From an uncultured Caulobacteraceae bacterium (GTDB taxonomy: Bacteria; Pseudomonadota; Alphaproteobacteria; Caulobacterales; TH1-2), in assembly GCA_937967425.1 (NCBI GenBank), contig CALBST010000141.1, forward strand, positions 1 through 15,939: DNA of 15,939 nt, given 5' to 3'. Positions 13,932-15,939 of the stretch are shown one piece after another. Made by a program: the position numbers and the translations under genes. The notes under the pieces were generated by a model. That model was not told the DNA's origin, ran no database searches, and saw only the letters and a list, made by a program, of their open reading frames with translations. How positions within the stretch are numbered: the first letter of the stretch is position 1; each line of letters begins with the position of its first letter.

Positions 13932-13943
13932 CCCCGCGCGGGG
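13932..13943. repeat. 12-base perfect palindrome before rpe
   Basis: CCCCGCGCGGGG ends 11 bases before the rpe ATG. Folded as RNA it would be a four-pair stem with a GCGC loop that includes the only purine-rich stretch available as ribosome-binding site. It is too short, and lacks a T-tract, to be a terminator. Confidence 0.4.
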
Positions 13944-13954
13944 TACGACAAATC

Positions 13955-14617
13955 ATGGCGCGGACGCTCATTTCACCTTCGATATTGGCGGCGGATTTTT
14001 CCAAGCTGGGCGAGGAAGTGCGCGCGGCTGAGGAAGCCGGCGCAGACATGATCCATGTCGATGTCATGGACGGCCACTTCGTGCCGAATATCTCGATCGG
14101 CCCTGGCGTGGTGAAATCGATCCGGCCGCACTCGAAGCTGCCGTTTGACGTCCATCTCATGATCGCGCCGGTCGATCCGTACATCCAGGCGTTCCGCGAT
14201 GCCGGCGCCGACATCATCACCGTTCACCCCGAAGCGGGACCGCACCTTCACCGCACGCTGCAAGCCATCCGCGCGACGGGCGCTAAGGCCGGTGTCTCGC
14301 TTAATCCCGGCACGCCGGCGGAAGCGATCGATCCCGTGATCGATCTGATCGACCTCGTTTTGGTGATGAGCGTCAATCCAGGCTTTGGCGGGCAGAGCTT
14401 CATCGAGACGGCGCTGCCGAAGATCGAAAAGCTGCGGAAGAAGATCGATGCATCGGGGCGCGACATTATCCTGGAAGTCGACGGCGGCGTGAACGCGAAG
14501 AACGCCGCGCGCGTCATTGCGGCTGGCGCGACGGCGCTTGTGGCCGGCACCGCAATCTATGGCGGCGATCCCAAGGCGTACGCGGATAATATCGCAAAAC
14601 TCAGAGCCGCCGCGTGA
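13955..14617 (+). CDS. rpe: Ribulose-phosphate 3-epimerase
   Basis: Rpe interconverts ribulose-5-phosphate and xylulose-5-phosphate in the pentose phosphate pathway. The 220-residue TIM barrel shows the metal ligands and catalytic residues: H34 and D36 in MIHVDVMDGHFVPN, H67 in FDVHLM, and D176 in LEVDGGVN. It also has the phosphate-binding NPGFGGQSF at 141-149 and ALVAGTAIY at 194-202. Length is normal. The ATG at 13955 gives the standard ISPSILAADFSKL start. The gene lies between rsmB and the heparinase-like gene and is separated from the latter by only five bases, so the two are very likely co-transcribed. Confidence 0.97.
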   Translation: MARTLISPSILAADFSKLGEEVRAAEEAGADMIHVDVMDGHFVPNISIGPGVVKSIRPHSKLPFDVHLMIAPVDPYIQAFRDAGADIITVHPEAGPHLHRTLQAIRATGAKAGVSLNPGTPAEAIDPVIDLIDLVLVMSVNPGFGGQSFIETALPKIEKLRKKIDASGRDIILEVDGGVNAKNAARVIAAGATALVAGTAIYGGDPKAYADNIAKLRAAA

Positions 14618-14622
14618 GCTGA

Positions 14623-15939
14623 ATGAACGCGCCGGTCTCCCCCACCAACCGGCACGCGAAGCCGGTCGCGGCGAACGATCACTGGCGCGCGAATCCATTT
14701 CATCGCATGCGTCTCGGCGACGCCGCGCCCGACCGCATCGGTCGTTGGGGAAATGATCCACGCGTCGGCAACACAGAACGCGGCCGCGAAATTGGCCGAG
14801 GCATCTGGCGCATCGGCGCCGAACGATTGCACGGCGATCACCTCTTTCCGTGGTTGCCGGCGCACCCTTCGCGCCACTTCACCGCGCGGCTGCATTCGTT
14901 CTCGTGGCTTGTTGACCTGGCCGCTGTCGGGCCCTCTGCACATTCGTTCATCGCGCAACTGATCGATGCGTGGGTGAAAGAGCACGGCGAGTGGGACGAC
15001 CTTGCCTGGGATCCCGAGATCACGGCGGAGCGTCTCTTCGCCTGGCTCTGCTGGGGACGCCCCGCATTCGAGCAAGGCGCACCGGAGCAACGCGCCTCGT
15101 TGTTGCGTTCAGCGGCGCGGCAAGCGCGTTTGCTGATGATGGCGCAAAGCGAGTTGAGCGAGCGCCATCTCGGATCGATCAAGGCAGGCGCGGCGCTGGT
15201 GCTCGCGGGCGCAGCCGATTTTCCGGAAGGAGAGCGCTTCGCCGAGCAAGGCGAGGAAATGCTCATCGAAGCCTGCGCCAAGCAATTTTATCCCGACGGC
15301 GGCCACCTCTCCCGCTCACCCGAAGCGCTGGCGGAAGCGTTGTGCGACCTCGTCACCGCGCGCGATGCGCTCGACGACCCGCCACCGATCATCACCGACA
15401 CGCTGCCAAAGCTCGCCAACATGCTGCGCATGCTGCGGCTGGGCGACGGCGGCCTGGGCTGCTTTCAGGGCGGGTCCGAAGCCTCCGCCGCCACCATCGA
15501 CGCAACGCTCGCGCGCGTCGGCGGCGAGGTTCGCCCGTTTCAATTCGCAAACCACACCGGCTTCCAGCGTCTAGAAGTCGGCCCAATGCGAGCATTGCTC
15601 GATGTCGGCGGCGCGCCACCGCTCAACTACGCCGAACGCGCACACGCGAGCGCGCTGGCTTTTGAGCTATCGAGCGAGACGGAGCGCCTGATCGTCAATA
15701 TCGGCGCCACGCGCGAGCTCTCGCCCGCCGCGCGCATGGCCGCGCGCGCCACCAACGCGCACTCAACACTCGTGCTAGCCGATGCGCTCTCGGCAAATCT
15801 CGACGAGCGCCGCGGCGGCTCGCGCCTCAGCGGCCCGCAGCTCGACGAAGTGCGCCGCTCCTCGGACGAAAGCGGCATCACCGTCCAGGGCCGCCACGAT
15901 GGCTACAAGGAAAAGTACGGACTCTGGCACCGGCGCTAC
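14623..15939 (+). CDS. Heparinase II/III family protein, 5' part (runs off window end)
   Basis: The frame opens at ATG 14623 and continues without a stop to the last base, giving 439 residues. The start of the protein is complete and the C-terminus is outside. The N-terminal half is an alpha/alpha toroid: LHSFSWLVDLAAVG, AQLIDAWVKEHGEWDDLAWD, ERLFAWLCWG and FYPDGGHLSRSPEAL are typical of heparinase II/III family proteins of alphaproteobacteria. RLGDGGLGCFQGGSEAS (about 276-292) marks the linker to the beta-sandwich domain, which begins afterwards. Family members are polysaccharide lyases acting on uronic-acid polymers, but most in this clade have no known substrate. No signal peptide is evident at the N-terminus. 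The gene sits five bases after rpe and is probably in the same operon. Confidence 0.88.
   Translation, partial: MNAPVSPTNRHAKPVAANDHWRANPFHRMRLGDAAPDRIGRWGNDPRVGNTERGREIGRGIWRIGAERLHGDHLFPWLPAHPSRHFTARLHSFSWLVDLAAVGPSAHSFIAQLIDAWVKEHGEWDDLAWDPEITAERLFAWLCWGRPAFEQGAPEQRASLLRSAARQARLLMMAQSELSERHLGSIKAGAALVLAGAADFPEGERFAEQGEEMLIEACAKQFYPDGGHLSRSPEALAEALCDLVTARDALDDPPPIITDTLPKLANMLRMLRLGDGGLGCFQGGSEASAATIDATLARVGGEVRPFQFANHTGFQRLEVGPMRALLDVGGAPPLNYAERAHASALAFELSSETERLIVNIGATRELSPAARMAARATNAHSTLVLADALSANLDERRGGSRLSGPQLDEVRRSSDESGITVQGRHDGYKEKYGLWHRRY

Overview
The window is GC-rich, densely coding bacterial chromosome. Gene content suggests an alphaproteobacterium, and I infer a Caulobacterales or Hyphomonadaceae-type lineage. 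The reasons are the rsmB–rpe–heparinase II/III run, the alphaproteobacterial style of the RsmB and MurI proteins, and TTAACC-type motifs at gene borders that resemble half-sites of the cell-cycle regulator CtrA. No rRNA, tRNA, CRISPR array, insertion sequence or phage gene was found. No gap between genes exceeds about 200 bases.

Layout. At 1-3036 (+) lie the end of an EamA/DMT permease, rlmN (radical SAM rRNA/tRNA methyltransferase), a tiny secreted gluzincin-like protein and a GNAT acetyltransferase. At 3058-5729 (-), read from right to left, a TupA-like ATP-grasp enzyme overlaps the first of two 87-residue three-helix membrane proteins. The second of these follows directly after the first one's stop codon, and a FabH-type ketoacyl-ACP synthase III with a C-terminal tail comes last. 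At 5864-6271 (+) is a DUF4149-like membrane protein. At 6268-10556 (-), read from right to left, come murI, a GmrSD-type DUF262/DUF1524 nuclease, and a zinc-dependent phospholipase C/P1-nuclease-like domain fused to a DUF4332 helix-hairpin-helix domain. At 10759-11718 (+) is a membrane-anchored metallo-beta-lactamase-fold protein that has lost its metal ligands, followed by a strong intrinsic terminator. At 11842-15939 (+) a run of a periplasmic DUF3108 protein, rsmB (overlapping it), rpe and a heparinase II/III family protein continues past the window edge.

How the genes relate. Translation and RNA modification (rlmN, rsmB), central carbon metabolism (rpe) and peptidoglycan precursor supply (murI) are housekeeping. 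The accessory part is 3058-11718. It holds an envelope-oriented cluster (ATP-grasp, two small membrane proteins, FabH paralogue), a lone modification-dependent-restriction-like nuclease next to an unusual phospholipase/HhH fusion, and a pseudo-enzyme of the MBL fold. None of these forms a recognised multi-gene defence system. The most unusual items are the MBL pseudoenzyme, the PLC–DUF4332 fusion beside the GmrSD-like protein, and the two membrane genes separated by a single in-frame TGA.
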